From contig JADNYV010000112.1 of assembly GCA_015501055.1 (NCBI GenBank), positions 51,629-115,628 of the forward strand: 64,000 nt of DNA. Reading direction: 5' to 3'. Below are positions 11,542-22,046 of this stretch, in pieces (within the stretch, counting starts at the first letter, position 1; each line of letters opens with the position of its first letter). The stretch is from Mucidula mucida (Eukaryota > Basidiomycota > Agaricomycetes > Agaricales > Physalacriaceae). The position numbers were made by a program, and so were the translations under genes. The notes under the pieces are model-generated. The model did no database searches. It was not told the origin of the DNA and saw nothing but the letters and a program-made list of their open reading frames with translations.

Positions 11542-13045
11542 TCAGACGCTAGCTGAACTCTCCTCCTTCAAGCAAGCAAGAATTCGCGCCTGCTGTAGGT
11601 CTCTTTCCTCATACTTCCCGGTCGTCTTGGACGGAAGATAGAACCCGACAGGTTCAATAGTCGAAAGCGGTCTTCTCCGAACCCAGCAGAGCCACGTCTT
11701 TGCTATTTCCTGCGTAGGCAAAAGATGTTCGGTGAGAAATAAGTTCGAGCTTGACCATGGATTCTAACCTTGTGGGTCCCGAATGCCAGCCCACCTATGA
11801 ACGGGACAGTGACTACAGACTCGATATTAACGAGTCTTCCGAGGGGAACCTCGAGCAGCTCACCCAAGAGAATGTTGTAAATGGGACCGGTATCGGGCTT
11901 GGTAGCGGCGGAGAGGCTAGTTTACTAATCAACAATCAAGACATACCAGTCCAGGGAGTTGCTCACCCGCCAGCGACCCATATCGCTGCACTAAACATCG
12001 CGAAGCGGATAAAAACCGAGAGCCGCAAGTCTGTGTTAGTGGTTCCGATAGATCTGAATACGCTCCAGTGCGAGGCGAGCATGATGATGATCCAAACTAA
12101 ACATGCAATCAGTGGGAATCGAGCAGGTGCCTCTATCGAAAGGCACGAACCTTTGATTCCAATCATAGCGAGCAGAACGATGCCGATGAAGCCTGCAGAG
12201 AGGTCTTCGCTACATGGCTGGGCGTCAGCAAAACCAGCAAGAGATATTGATGGCTGGTCACTTGACTGACTTGATTGACTTTTTGCCGGCTGTGCAGAAC
12301 ATGTGGGACGCCTCAAAAACTACGTCCTCTGTCCGTGTGACGGTCTAACGCGATTCGGTTGGGGGGAGTGATAGCTACGTGGCAATGCGTCAACGCACCA
12401 TAAACGATATACAGAATACTACAAAGAAGACCACGCTAGGGAGGTACAGTAGCTGTCATCCGTTAGTGAGTAGTAAGATACCAAGAGCAGCAGGCGTTGG
12501 CTTACCCGGAAGGCCCATTTGGCGTTTCTTGTCCTGTTGAACAACGACGTGTAAAGCCCTAGCGCCATCTGAGATGTGATATCAGATACTCGTATAATGG
12601 ACCATCTGCATCACTCACATCCAAAACATAAAATAGCACTGCCGCAGCAGTTCTTCGAGATATTCAGTGTCTCACTTATGATCGAGATTCAACCAACGCA
12701 CGCAGGCGGTCCTAGCGTGCGGTCATATTACCGCCCAAGGTCAGTGAGGCTACGAAACGCACCAGCATAAATGAGCGATGCCTGAAACTGACACATCCCG
12801 AACGGAGGGTTCTTCTCCAACTGAAACTGGTCCACGGCGTTGATGAGGTACAGAAGCGGAAAGACACTGAACGTTATACACATGGAGTACCATGGCCTGG
12901 TGCGGTGGATGTAGGGATTCAGCCAGGCGGCGAGGAGAATGAAGAACATGGTGAGGCTGGAGACTGTGGCGACGAGATCGAAGGTGATTATGAGGCCGCG
13001 TCGAGCCTTGCTGTTGGTCGTATACAGAAAGTCGGGGTCTTGCAT
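11542..13045 (-). CDS. 7TM receptor-like membrane protein (Agaricomycete GPCR-like family)
   Basis: ATG 13045-13043 opens MQDPDFLYTTNSKARRGL, followed by three hydrophobic helices (ITFDLVATVSSLTMFFILLA, ITFSVFPLLYLINAV, FQASLIYAG) and a donor near 12762. Further exons encode LYTSLFNRTRNAKWAFR, LLYLPSVVFFVVFCISFM, AGFIGIVLLAMIGIK, VWIIIMLASHW and LSVFIRFAMFSAAIW. After these come GLAFGTHK and a charged tail, WLCWVRRRPLST to SASV, ending at TGA 11544-11542. I count about seven membrane segments and a cytoplasmic tail, as in the fungal seven-helix proteins beginning with a (F/L)YTTN.KARRGLI motif. The ligand is unknown. Internal splice sites were placed by eye and one or two exons may be misassigned. 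Confidence 0.72.
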
Positions 13046-13524
13046 GTCTGCTGGCAAGGTATAAGCCCTATGATTCAAATATCTAGAGTTGGAGATTGAC
13101 CTGGGCTTGGATTGGAAGACATTCTGAACTCGAGGGTGAAAAGCGCCGGCGCTGCTGTGTGTCCCTAATAGTGGAGAGAAAGAGAGAGCTCGTAGATGGG
13201 CTCAGTATCTGAAATCAAGATATGTAAAATCCATCGTCCTCGAGGCCGAAGATTGACGGGACAGATTGTTAGTATCACGATTGACAGATCAGTTGCGAGA
13301 TGACCGGTATTCTATGATCTGCGAGTGAGGTGATAGATTCAGCCTCTCGATGATAACACAGCGAAAAATAATCACCATCAACACTCCTAGTGCGACATCA
13401 TGTCCCAAGAACGCCGAACAACTGACCCCATCATGACAGTTGGACTCACTTGCGTTTCAGTTCACCTGTTAGGCGCCTAACATAGTATCATCATATCAAC
13501 TTCGAGACATGAGAAATGTTACAT
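13046..13524. other. intergenic spacer, 479 bases
   Basis: Upstream of the 7TM gene and downstream of the next gene; no coding signal seen. Presumably contains the 7TM promoter. Confidence 0.5.
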
Positions 13525-14199
13525 TTAGTGGTAGGTAGTACAGAAGACCTGCTCGAGCATTTCAGTGAGATGTTGTAGACATAAATCGCAGTCATACGGA
13601 TTCATAAAAGCTTCCTCCACGATCATGTCCTCGTCCATCCTCATATCTGCCATCAGTTCCGTGTGCTTCTCCATGATTGCATCCTCATCGCCATCTCTGT
13701 CATCTTCTTCGTCTTCATCATCTTGGTCGTCCGTCTCATGACCACGTTTACCCGAAGGATTATGAGTCCTTACGCGAATCTTCCTCCGCTCCCAGGGTGC
13801 TTTACCTCTAGACCAACTCAGATCACTCATGGCCTTGCTCAATCCTCCAATGTCGACCCAATCCGAGTCCCACACCCACTTGCCGTCAACTGTCTTGGGC
13901 GCATGTAGTGGACACAGCATATGGAAAGAGATGACATCCAGGAGGTTCGGTTTGTACATTTGCATGCCAATGTAGCATTCTTCGTAGTAAGTTCGTTTGG
14001 CCATCTTCGTAGTGCGGCCATTCCCGGCGTACCAGGAGGGAGTAGTAAGTTCCCCGGGAAAAAGGTAAACATGATTATCGTTTGTGGCGGCGGTCTCAGT
14101 GCGAGGTTTTTTTGGAGGGGGACGTATTTCGCCAGAGTCCGACTGAGGCGGCGAAACAATGATGGCAATAGGCAAGTTCGTAGCGGAAGGCTCGGCCAT
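13525..14199 (-). CDS. hypothetical acidic protein, single exon
   Basis: ATG 14199-14197 to TAA 13527-13525, 224 residues without an intron. N-terminal 35 residues are proline/basic rich with a PPPKKPR stretch resembling a nuclear localisation signal. A middle part rich in aromatic residues (YYEECYIGMQMYKPNLLDVISFHMLCPLH) precedes a run of Asp/Glu (DDQDDEDEEDDRDGDED) and a C-terminal CDLCLQHL. I do not recognise the family. The long uninterrupted frame and biased composition argue that it is a real gene; a small nuclear protein is a guess. Confidence 0.62.
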   Translation of the reverse strand: MAEPSATNLPIAIIVSPPQSDSGEIRPPPKKPRTETAATNDNHVYLFPGELTTPSWYAGNGRTTKMAKRTYYEECYIGMQMYKPNLLDVISFHMLCPLHAPKTVDGKWVWDSDWVDIGGLSKAMSDLSWSRGKAPWERRKIRVRTHNPSGKRGHETDDQDDEDEEDDRDGDEDAIMEKHTELMADMRMDEDMIVEEAFMNPYDCDLCLQHLTEMLEQVFCTTYH

Positions 14200-14507
14200 T
14201 ATTGGAATTGTTCTTGGGTAAGCGTAGAGCTAAGCGTGTGGAGGCTTTTGAAGACAGAGCGAGGAACAATCATTTTGAACAATAGTTTAATAATAAAAAA
14301 CCAACAAGGCAAGAAGTAAGAAGGATCGGTTATCGGTCCGGTGAGCGGATGGCAGTGTTCGGCAACTCCCGTTCCGTTCCTTGGTTGGCTTGTGAATTTC
14401 AAATTTCAACCACCATCATCTACACGCCACACTCGTTATCTATCACGTTCTTTACGACTCTCGCACGCAATCACGCCTATCTGCAACACATAAGGTACCA
14501 TCTACCG

Positions 14508-15211
14508 ATGACCAACACGCCTATCCTGGCCGCGCGCCACAGAGACACCCACCAATCGCCCTTCATCAGTGGTAGGTATCCAACCTGTTCAGGAAAAACA
14601 CCATTTGATGTGAATCAGTCCTTTGCGTCTCCCTTGCATTCGTCTTTATCCTCGCGTTTCTCTACTTCTACGTCACACCCGTAATCCGCAATCCGCGTGT
14701 CATTCTGCCGCAGGATGCTGAAGCTCAAATGCGCAAGCCAACGCCCAATTCTGAACTACCCCTCCCATCAATGCTTGCTCCTCCTTCCGAATTCTCGCTG
14801 CCGCCTCCCGTATATGCCTCCCAGCCCTCTACACCCGCCCCGACGTATTCCTCGCCTCATCTCAGTCCGCGGACGGCGTACGATAACTCGCTCAATCAGA
14901 GACGCCGTTCGGACTCAGCTGTGCCATCTGCCTTGAGCGCGCGCGTCTTACCCAGACGCAACTCGAGCCCAGGATTTGCTACCGCCAACTCGCTTAGCCC
15001 GACACCTCTTTTGCGTGTCTCGCCCAGCGCATGTCCCGTTGAATTACAGGTCCAAAGTCTTCACGTTCCTTCTCGCGCTCTCATGTGTAATGGGAATGGT
15101 CTGGGAACGAGTGGTCATGGTTTAGTGCCGAGTATCTGGCAGAGGTCGAGTCTTTATTCGAGAAAGCCTGAAGAGAGTGCCACGAGTATCACGGTCGCCA
15201 AACCGTTTTGA
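14508..15211 (+). CDS. single-pass membrane protein with Pro/Ser-rich tail
   Basis: Exon 1 is 14508-14571 and exon 2 is 14619-15211; intron 14572-14618 is GT-AG, 47 nt. Joined they give 218 residues with no frame loss, which is better than either open frame taken alone. Layout: 21-residue N-terminus with HQSPF, a transmembrane helix spelled across the splice (VLCVSLAFVFILAFLYFYV), then VTPVIRNPRV and a long low-complexity tail rich in proline, serine and arginine (PPPVYASQPSTPAPTYSSP, RRRSDSAVP). This looks like a type II or III membrane protein with a disordered exposed tail. No family recognised. Confidence 0.66.
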
Positions 15212-16486
15212 CTTAGGACTGCCGTTCTGTTTGCGCTTTTCCGTTTGTTGCTCTCAATCTGCAGATGAATGTCATTCTATCACGGTTCTATCATGAGCAT
15301 TTACCGTCTAGAATGATGTTCAAGACGGACTGCAACAGCGTGCGTGAATGATAGGTGCATGGTTAAAACTGGCTGTATGTATGAGGGCCCCAAGCAGAAA
15401 CGAATCTTTCGAATGAGAATCGAAGAATAACACTCCGTTGCTTCCACGGGAAAACTTCGGATTGACATGGAGAAACATTTCACACACACACGTGATCGTG
15501 ACAAGCTCATTAAACAACGCCACATCTCCTAATCATGCACAGCTACGTTGAAGGCTTGCAAGGGAGAAGACAAAATGAGTCCGTCGAATGAGGGCCGTTG
15601 TCATGGCACATTTTGCATCTTATGTTAGTCTCCAAGTCGGTCTTCGTTGGCTCATGCTCGAATCGAACGTCCGTGACGTTCCTCAACTAACGTACTTACT
15701 ACAGGTACTGTACATGTCTAAATCAAGCTGGTGCTGCTGACGCTAGGTTTAAATGTGACACACATTCACAACACGGGTCGCCTTGACTTGCGCACACCAA
15801 AACGCTGGTGCCGTGTCAGATGCGCAACTAAATGCAGCTAGATGCTAAGCATAGCGTAACTCCAGCCCAAGGGCTCTTATTATTCTCCCTGGTAATCTAC
15901 TCCACAACTGCTGAACTTTCTCAGACTGACTTTCCTTCCTCCACTCGCTGGACAGTGAGGTGCACCAAGTAAGTTCAACTACCTATATTGGAATTCGTAT
16001 TCTGATATCTCTTAATATCAGCTTGATAGGACCTCATCTCACAAAACGATATCATGAAGGTGAGAAACATATCTGGACCTTCGGTAAAACTTCGGAAAAT
16101 TGCTTAGTCCTTCGGTTCGCGTCCCTGAAAAACCGGTTTGCCTTTTAGTATTACCACCAGCTCTTCCGGCCGGCGAAGATGTACGACCTTCTAGCTTCGT
16201 GGCTCATCTACGCACTAGACTGTATTACGTCTCCAGGACTGGAATACTACCTGTACAACAGTGTTTGCCCTAATCTTTCCAACAACAACGTGGATCAGAC
16301 CAAATTCAGTGCCTTCATAAAACCTTAGCTTTCATGGAAATGCACCTACATGACACTACAGAGGTCTGCTGACGGCTCTGATGACTTAATAGCCATCCAT
16401 TTACATATTTCTTACGCACAGCTTATCGATAAGCGGCCGGATATAAGATCGAGGGTCTCTTCGCAATACTTCCCCCAACGAACGCC
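15212..16486. other. intergenic region, 1.3 kb
   Basis: Only short frames are seen. A 55-codon frame at about 16163-16328 (RPAKMYDLLASWLIYALD) is not recognisable. The right part must hold the promoter of the dioxygenase gene at 16487. Confidence 0.45.
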
Positions 16487-17745
16487 ATGGCCCCAGTACA
16501 ATTGGAACCCACTCCTCTCACCCCTACGCTTGATCCTCATGTTAAGTATGGCGATTTCCGCGACGACCTGGCGCGTCAAGGATGGGCTGTTGTCTCCGGC
16601 GTCCTCGCCAAAGACAAGTGCGATGCGTACATTTCCAGAATGCATGCGTGGCTCGAGAGCTTTGGGCTTGGATACAAGGTAAGGTCATAACTACTCTCTT
16701 CTGCTCAGGAATTGATACTTCTACAGCGCGAAGACCCGTCGACCTGGGACATGAGCAATCTCCCCGTCGGTCACAAAGGCGGACTCTACAACAACTATGG
16801 TGTCGCTCACGAGCAGTTTATGTGGGATCTCCGTAGTGAGCCCGAGCTCCTTAAGCCCTTCGAGATGCTTTGGAACACGAACGAGCTCATGGTCGGGTTC
16901 GACGGGTGCAATATCTCTATCCCCGGACTCGTTAAACCTGGCGACGCCGCCGGCAAACGATGGCCTCATGTAGACCAGAGTCCTCTTCGCAAGCATCTCC
17001 ACTGCGTCCAGGGAATTATTAATCTCAACGAGAACGGACCTGAAGACGGCGGCCTCATGGTCTTGAAGGGAAGTAGGGATTATTATACCGAGCTTTTTCA
17101 GGTTTTCGACAAGGACAAGCCTGCTGCTGGATGGACTGACGATGATAGTACGTTGCTGGTGTCGGAATTTCGACACTCCGCTTACGACAGATATAGCACA
17201 CCATTTCACTGACGAGCAAATGGCGTGGCTCGAGTCGCGTCCAGGCGCAGAGTGGCACAAAGTCTGTGCTCACCCCGGTGATCTTATTATGTGGGACTCC
17301 CGGTAAGCCTCTTTCCATTTCGCGTGTTTCCTATGCTTAAAGAAGCCTCTCGCAGGGTTTGTCATTATGGTACACCTCCCACGAGCGGTAACGCACGGAT
17401 TGCCGCGTGTAAGTGGTCATCTTCCTCGTAGTCCGCTTCTCCTCATTTGTGGACTTAGATGTGTGCTATAAACCCGCATCGCTTATCACGCCCGAACTTC
17501 TGGCGTACAAATTGAAACTGTTTGAGGATATGATGAACTCCGTACGTGTTTGTATTCTGGTTCTGCTCATTTTCTGGAATGACTGTTAGACCCATGATGG
17601 TACTCTTCCTCACGCCGTGAGACGGCCCATTCCTGTCCGAGAAGGACACGACGTTGATCCCGCTTGGCTTGTTCGACAAGTTCCTGACAAGCGTCCCGTC
17701 CTGTCGTGGAAGGCTAGGCAGCTTGCAGGCATCGAGGCTTATTGA
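16487..17745 (+). CDS. phytanoyl-CoA dioxygenase (PhyH) family protein
   Basis: Six exons join in frame: 16487-16678, 16727-17147, 17197-17302, 17356-17408, 17459-17541 and 17590-17745, total 336 residues. The double-stranded beta-helix Fe(II)/2-oxoglutarate signature is complete: H145 and D147 in WPHVDQS, distal H243 in CHYGTPPTSG, and R254 in GNARIA for 2-oxoglutarate. GIINLNENGPEDGGLMVLKG is the usual PhyH core strand. Expected role: Fe(II)- and 2-oxoglutarate-dependent hydroxylation of a small molecule or lipid; the substrate cannot be told. It has no predicted signal peptide. It lies 0.7 kb from the convergent GT2 gene; a link to that cluster is only positional. Confidence 0.88.
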
Positions 17746-17849
17746 AGTGATTGATGCCATCCAATGGAATGTAGGAGAAGCTATGTTAGCCGTAGATGGT
17801 TGTCCGCCGCAGTCTGTTAGAATTTATGGTTGCTGCAGATGACCAAGAT

Positions 17850-18175
17850 TGAGATGCCCTCAAGAACAGCGCCACATAGTTTTCATTCAGCAACCGCTTA
17901 AGATTCTTTATGTTGTTGCAATCAAAGTGGCGTGTCTATATGTCTATCGTTGGGACTCAGCTAGACGGATTGCACAACGTACAACTACGCGATATTCCGC
18001 GGTGGGACGAGGAGAAGTGGGAAGCGACTCTACCCGCCAGACACGAGGCGGTCCGCGAGTACCAAGAGGAGATGCAGCTTATGCATTCCGCTGCTGCCTG
18101 GCTCAGCAGACTGCGTATACCACCCTCAACCGTCATATCCGCAGTAGGTGACTCGAGGTCCCTGCTTTGCTGAAA
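17850..18175 (+). pseudogene. fragment resembling the C-terminal part of the F-box-like family
   Basis: The frame at 17910-18173 reads IPRWDEEKWEATLPARHEAV then REYQEEMQ. This resembles the segment EKWSAALPSIEAAVLQYQEE of the genes at 27080-31205. No start, no zinc motif and no intron structure are visible, so it is probably a stray fragment. Confidence 0.4.
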
Positions 18176-18437
18176 ATCAAAACACCTACTAGAAGGAGAA
18201 CACGGGGCGCGATAGGTGGAACGGTCTCGGAAGGATAGCTACCGCCACAAAGCATCTAGTTGTTCACTGGTAAAATTGTACCAATGCACGTATGACACGC
18301 ACGAGCGTTGAAGTAGGACTGACTGGAATCGATAACATGTACTGTACAATAGGACATCACTCTACGTATGCGTCCTGAATCAATAGCGCGACAATGTAAT
18401 AACAAACTTGGACCACTTCTTCAAGAACAGCCGAGAA

Positions 18438-20300
18438 CTAAAGCACTGTTATAATTTGGTCAGTACGAGCAGTCTGAAATGAGATAGAGACGTACAGCAG
18501 TAAGATGATCAATGACGTCCTTTCGACACCGTTCCTTCTCTCATTGCGTTTCGGAAGATCGTGCCAACGCCCGAGGAACCAATCAAATCGGCGCCCCAGG
18601 AGGCGCCAATCGCCCTTGGTCAGAATCCCCACAGTCTTTCCCGCCTCGCTGAACATGCGTATGATTGTACTTTCAACAACCGCGATCACCCTAGAGGGAC
18701 CTTTAACTAGCTGTCGTTCATCAGGACGTCCAGGAATTTTGTCAAAATCAAACGACGCCGTAGTCCAAAGAAGCCGATATAGGTCGTGCATTATATTGGC
18801 GAGCACCGTCGAGAGAGCAAGCTCCAGAGCAAACACGACGAGGTCTAGTCGGCAAGTGACGACACCTGTGACCGCAATGATAACAGAAATGAGTAGGAAC
18901 TCGGCCGAGTTGGGTGTATAATCGCGATAGGTGAACTCCCGCCACTTCTTGAGAAGGTTGCTGTCACCAAAGCCCCATCCATAGAAACGTCCATAATCTC
19001 GGCGTCCATTCCGCCACCACGGATGAACAACGCGAAGCTCCGGGGCGGCGAAAAAGACAAAGTCGTCCTTCCGTTTACGAATACAAAAATCGATATCTTC
19101 CCCTCCGCCCGTCTTTGGGAAGCGCAGGTCAAACAGCACTCCATCCTTGTTTCGGCGCACCATCAAGTTGGCAGTGACACCCCACGGAAGATCGTTGGGG
19201 ATTTTTTCCGCAATGTTCCAAAAGTACGTGACGCTGGAGAGGTGAATGGCGGACGTGTAGATCGTGTCGGCTTTCGGAAAGAAAACATTCCCGACGAAGC
19301 CAGCTGCCTCAGGATGGGCACGAACACATTCCTCTGCCTTGTATAATAGATCCGGCTCTGGCTCAACATCGTCGTCCAGGAAAAGAACCCATTCGGCGGC
19401 AGACTCCTGTAGTCCTCGATTGCGCGATGCAGAGGCGCCAAGATTGGCGCTGTGCGCTCGAATCCGCACGTTTGGAAGATGCCCATGATTCTTCTCGAGG
19501 ATGGCAGTATTGGGAGACTTTGGGTCGTCAATCACGATGATGAACATTGTAGATACCGTGGATGAAGACTTGAGGGCTAGGATACGCTCGAGAAGAGCGA
19601 TCTGGACACGAAACGATGGAACGACCACGTCGATGGTGATCTTGCGTTCTATGGAGCACCCTTGACGCTTTAGCCACCCTCGAGAGATAGTGGTAGCCCT
19701 GTCGAGAATATCGTGCGTCCATCCAGCAGTCCACTGCTTTTCATACCGCGCTGCAATGCTACCGCCGACGTTGTTTTGAAGCCTCATGCCTTCAACCATG
19801 GTCGCACATCCCCATCGACGATAAAGTTGGAACAGATAAGGATCACCGTCCTGGTTAACGAATACATCAGGAATAACATCGCCTCCAAAAATGTCAAGAT
19901 GAGTGCGATGAACAATGGGGAAGGTGGGCATCCCAGGAAAGGTGACGTCTTCAAAGGCGACGCATCCGAAACCCAAAGGTGCCCCGGTCTGCTTGGAAAT
20001 CTGCTGAAAATGTTCGTGGACGGTGGACATCCATCCGGCAGTAAGCAACTCAACATCGTCACCTAGGAGGATGAAGTAAGTGTTTGTAGGGTCCTCGTAC
20101 GCCTTGCGAGCACATTGACGCCACAAGCTGCACACGCGGCCGGGTTCATGGTACCCCACAAGGGTCTTCACAGGCAGTCCCGTCCCCCGGAAAGCATACT
20201 CAACCTCGGTCATGCCAGATCGCGTCTCGAGCAGTACGTCGTCATCATAATCGATAAGAATATAGACCTTTAAAGAAAAGGAAACATCGAAGTTGGTCAA
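18438..20300 (-). CDS. two-domain family-2 glycosyltransferase with C-terminal membrane helices
   Basis: A 620-codon uninterrupted frame. Residues 1-200: a first GT-A-like domain (VYILIDYDDD at 12-21, LLGDDVE at 79-84, FGGDVIPDVFVNQDGDPY). Residues 220-440: a canonical GT2 domain with VVVPSF, NLGASASRNRGL, LDDDVEP at 308-314, GGGEDIDFC at 398-406 and VVHPWWR. Residues 468-505: hydrophobic segments, then a basic tail. The second domain should transfer a sugar from a nucleotide donor, probably at a membrane. The frame starts at TTG (20300), overlapping the epimerase stop, and the typical GT lead-in motif PVTSR sits in the epimerase frame just upstream. The two frames may therefore form one polypeptide through a frameshift or an atypical intron ending at a TTTCTTTAAAG acceptor near 20270. 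Confidence 0.85.
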   Translation of the reverse strand: MTNFDVSFSLKVYILIDYDDDVLLETRSGMTEVEYAFRGTGLPVKTLVGYHEPGRVCSLWRQCARKAYEDPTNTYFILLGDDVELLTAGWMSTVHEHFQQISKQTGAPLGFGCVAFEDVTFPGMPTFPIVHRTHLDIFGGDVIPDVFVNQDGDPYLFQLYRRWGCATMVEGMRLQNNVGGSIAARYEKQWTAGWTHDILDRATTISRGWLKRQGCSIERKITIDVVVPSFRVQIALLERILALKSSSTVSTMFIIVIDDPKSPNTAILEKNHGHLPNVRIRAHSANLGASASRNRGLQESAAEWVLFLDDDVEPEPDLLYKAEECVRAHPEAAGFVGNVFFPKADTIYTSAIHLSSVTYFWNIAEKIPNDLPWGVTANLMVRRNKDGVLFDLRFPKTGGGEDIDFCIRKRKDDFVFFAAPELRVVHPWWRNGRRDYGRFYGWGFGDSNLLKKWREFTYRDYTPNSAEFLLISVIIAVTGVVTCRLDLVVFALELALSTVLANIMHDLYRLLWTTASFDFDKIPGRPDERQLVKGPSRVIAVVESTIIRMFSEAGKTVGILTKGDWRLLGRRFDWFLGRWHDLPKRNERRNGVERTSLIILLLYVSISFQTARTDQIITVL

Positions 20301-21585
20301 GCCGAGGCGCTCTTTTGCGTTGTCTGCATCAGAGACGCCACGAAGCCATGTAAGTTCTCAAGGCAAGACGCGCCAGGAGCTGAAGTACGAGAGGTCACCG
20401 GGAGGAGAATTGCAAAGGTCACGGAATGATGCAAATTGATAACTTGACTTTGACTAAGTCGCCGCAGCAAAGCCGGGTCGTCGTAAGAATGCGACCCGAT
20501 GTTGCTGCTCGACGAACTATCGCAAAGCCCATCGAGCTCGCGCGCCATCCAAGTATACGTAGTACGCATGCCATCTTCCAGACGCTGTCTTGGAGCCCAG
20601 CGAAGACGGTCCCATGCAAAGCTGTTGTCAGAGTTGCGTGCCGAGACACCGAGGGGTTTGTCATCGTCGTATACGAAGAGGACATCCCTAGGTGTGAGTG
20701 CAGCACAATTAAGAGCCATCTCAGCAAGTTCTTGGATGGACACTGCGCGATCCGAGCCAATATTGACAGGCACAAAGCAGTCGGAGGCCATCAACGCAAG
20801 GATCCCATCCACGCAGTCCTCGATGTACAAAAACGACCGGCGCTGCGCCCCGTCACCCCAAATCTCGAACGTCGGTTTGAAGCTGGGATCTTGATCGACC
20901 ATCCGACGCGCCACAAGGGCTTTCCGGAGCAGCGCTGCAGGAGCCTTCTCGCGACCGTTGAACCAAGCACCGCCAGGACCAAAGATGTTATGAAACCTGG
21001 CAATGCGGATCTGCAACCTATCGGTGTACTGAGCAAGGACGAGTTCGGTATTCAATTTGTCCAATCCGTAGAGTCCCTGCGGCCGAGGGGGTGTGCCTCT
21101 AGCCCAAACATCATCCTCTCGGAGGACGACATCGCCATTGACAAGGTGAGGGTCTGCAGGTAGCTCCGGATATACGCACGCAGAGGACGCATACATGAAA
21201 CGACTAACGCCAGCCGCCACAGAGGCATTAAGCACTTGGATTGTAATAGCGTGGTTTTCGGTGTAGAGCGGGATATCGTTGGTCGCATGAATCGTACCCA
21301 TGCCACCCATGTTGGCAGCAAAATGCAGGACGGTATGGCAGCCTTCGACAACCTGAACACAAAAAGCTGCATCGCGGAGGTCGCCAATACGATAGTCGAT
21401 GTCTTCCGGAAAGTCGGTAGATGGACCACGCAAATCGGCGACTCGGACCCGGCGGCCGCCCTGCGAAAGCCGACGCGCCACGGCAGAGCCCTACAAGACA
21501 TGTCAAGAAATGCAAGGCATCGTGTGTAGCATTGGGTACTTACGATAAAGCCGCAGCCTCCTGTAATCAGAACGAGTTCAGACAT
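20297..21585 (-). CDS. GDP-mannose 3,5-epimerase-like NAD-dependent epimerase
   Basis: Exon 1 (21585-21544) encodes MSELVLITGGCGFI; a 53-nt GT-AG intron (21543-21491) follows, and exon 2 resumes GSAVARRLSQ, completing the TGGxGFIGS Rossmann motif. Residues characteristic of GME rather than generic epimerases: ANMGGMG, SSACVYPE at 116-123, YGLDK (catalytic Tyr155/Lys159), RFHNIFGPGGAW, GREKAPAA, FEIWGDGAQRRSF, VNIGSD and ARNSDN. Known GMEs convert GDP-D-mannose to GDP-L-galactose (and gulose), mainly in plants and algae. After about residue 330 the frame runs through a serine-rich linker into TFAILLPVTSRTSAP, which looks like the start of a glycosyltransferase domain, and stops at 20299-20297, where the GT2 frame begins. 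Confidence 0.85.
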
Positions 21586-22046
21586 CGTAGGCGTGATGCA
21601 CTGAAGAGACGAGGTTGTCGAGACCCATGAATATGTACCAAACAAGAAGCGCTGGGAAGATGAAGGGAGAAGCTGTGCGCCAAGCGCTATTTCGACCTGC
21701 GCAGGCGAAAAAGGCTCCAAAAGCGAGACCAAAGCGTCAAGCGAGCTAATTCCAGAGGGCAGATACGTCAAGAATGACAGTAATCTACAAGAGAAGAGAT
21801 AGCAAGCGCGCGTTCCAAAGGCCGAAAGATGCCACGAATGATAATGATCTGAGAGAAGAGAGCGAGGATATAGCAAGCGCGCGCTTTGCCATTCAAAAGG
21901 CTCAAGGTTGAAGCAGTCGGGGGCCGTAAGGCAGTCAGCTGCAGATCGCAGCGTAAGAAATAAAGTATCGTTCCACATGAACGCTAAATTGAAAGGAGGC
22001 GCTCACTCCCACGGAGCCACAGCTTTGGTGTTGTCCAGTAACCGCC
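21586..22046. promoter_or_regulatory. shared divergent promoter region
   Basis: 461 bases separate the ATG of the epimerase (minus) from the ATG of the methyltransferase-GT8 gene (plus). Head-to-head placement at this distance suggests co-regulation. I see no unambiguous TATA or factor-binding site. Confidence 0.5.

Larger units (their letters stand above)
8356..11550. repeat. tandem duplication unit, right copy
   Basis: Counterpart of 2072-5255. Its right edge lies inside the last codons of the 7TM gene (stop at 11542-11544 on the minus strand), so the left unit also ends with a copy of those final codons. Confidence 0.9.

Noticed and set aside
11751..12269. 172-codon plus-strand frame
   Set aside because: It is antisense to exons of the 7TM gene, whose membrane helices and conserved tail motifs explain the sequence better.
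20426..21163. 245-codon plus frame
   Set aside because: Exactly antisense to the epimerase coding sequence.
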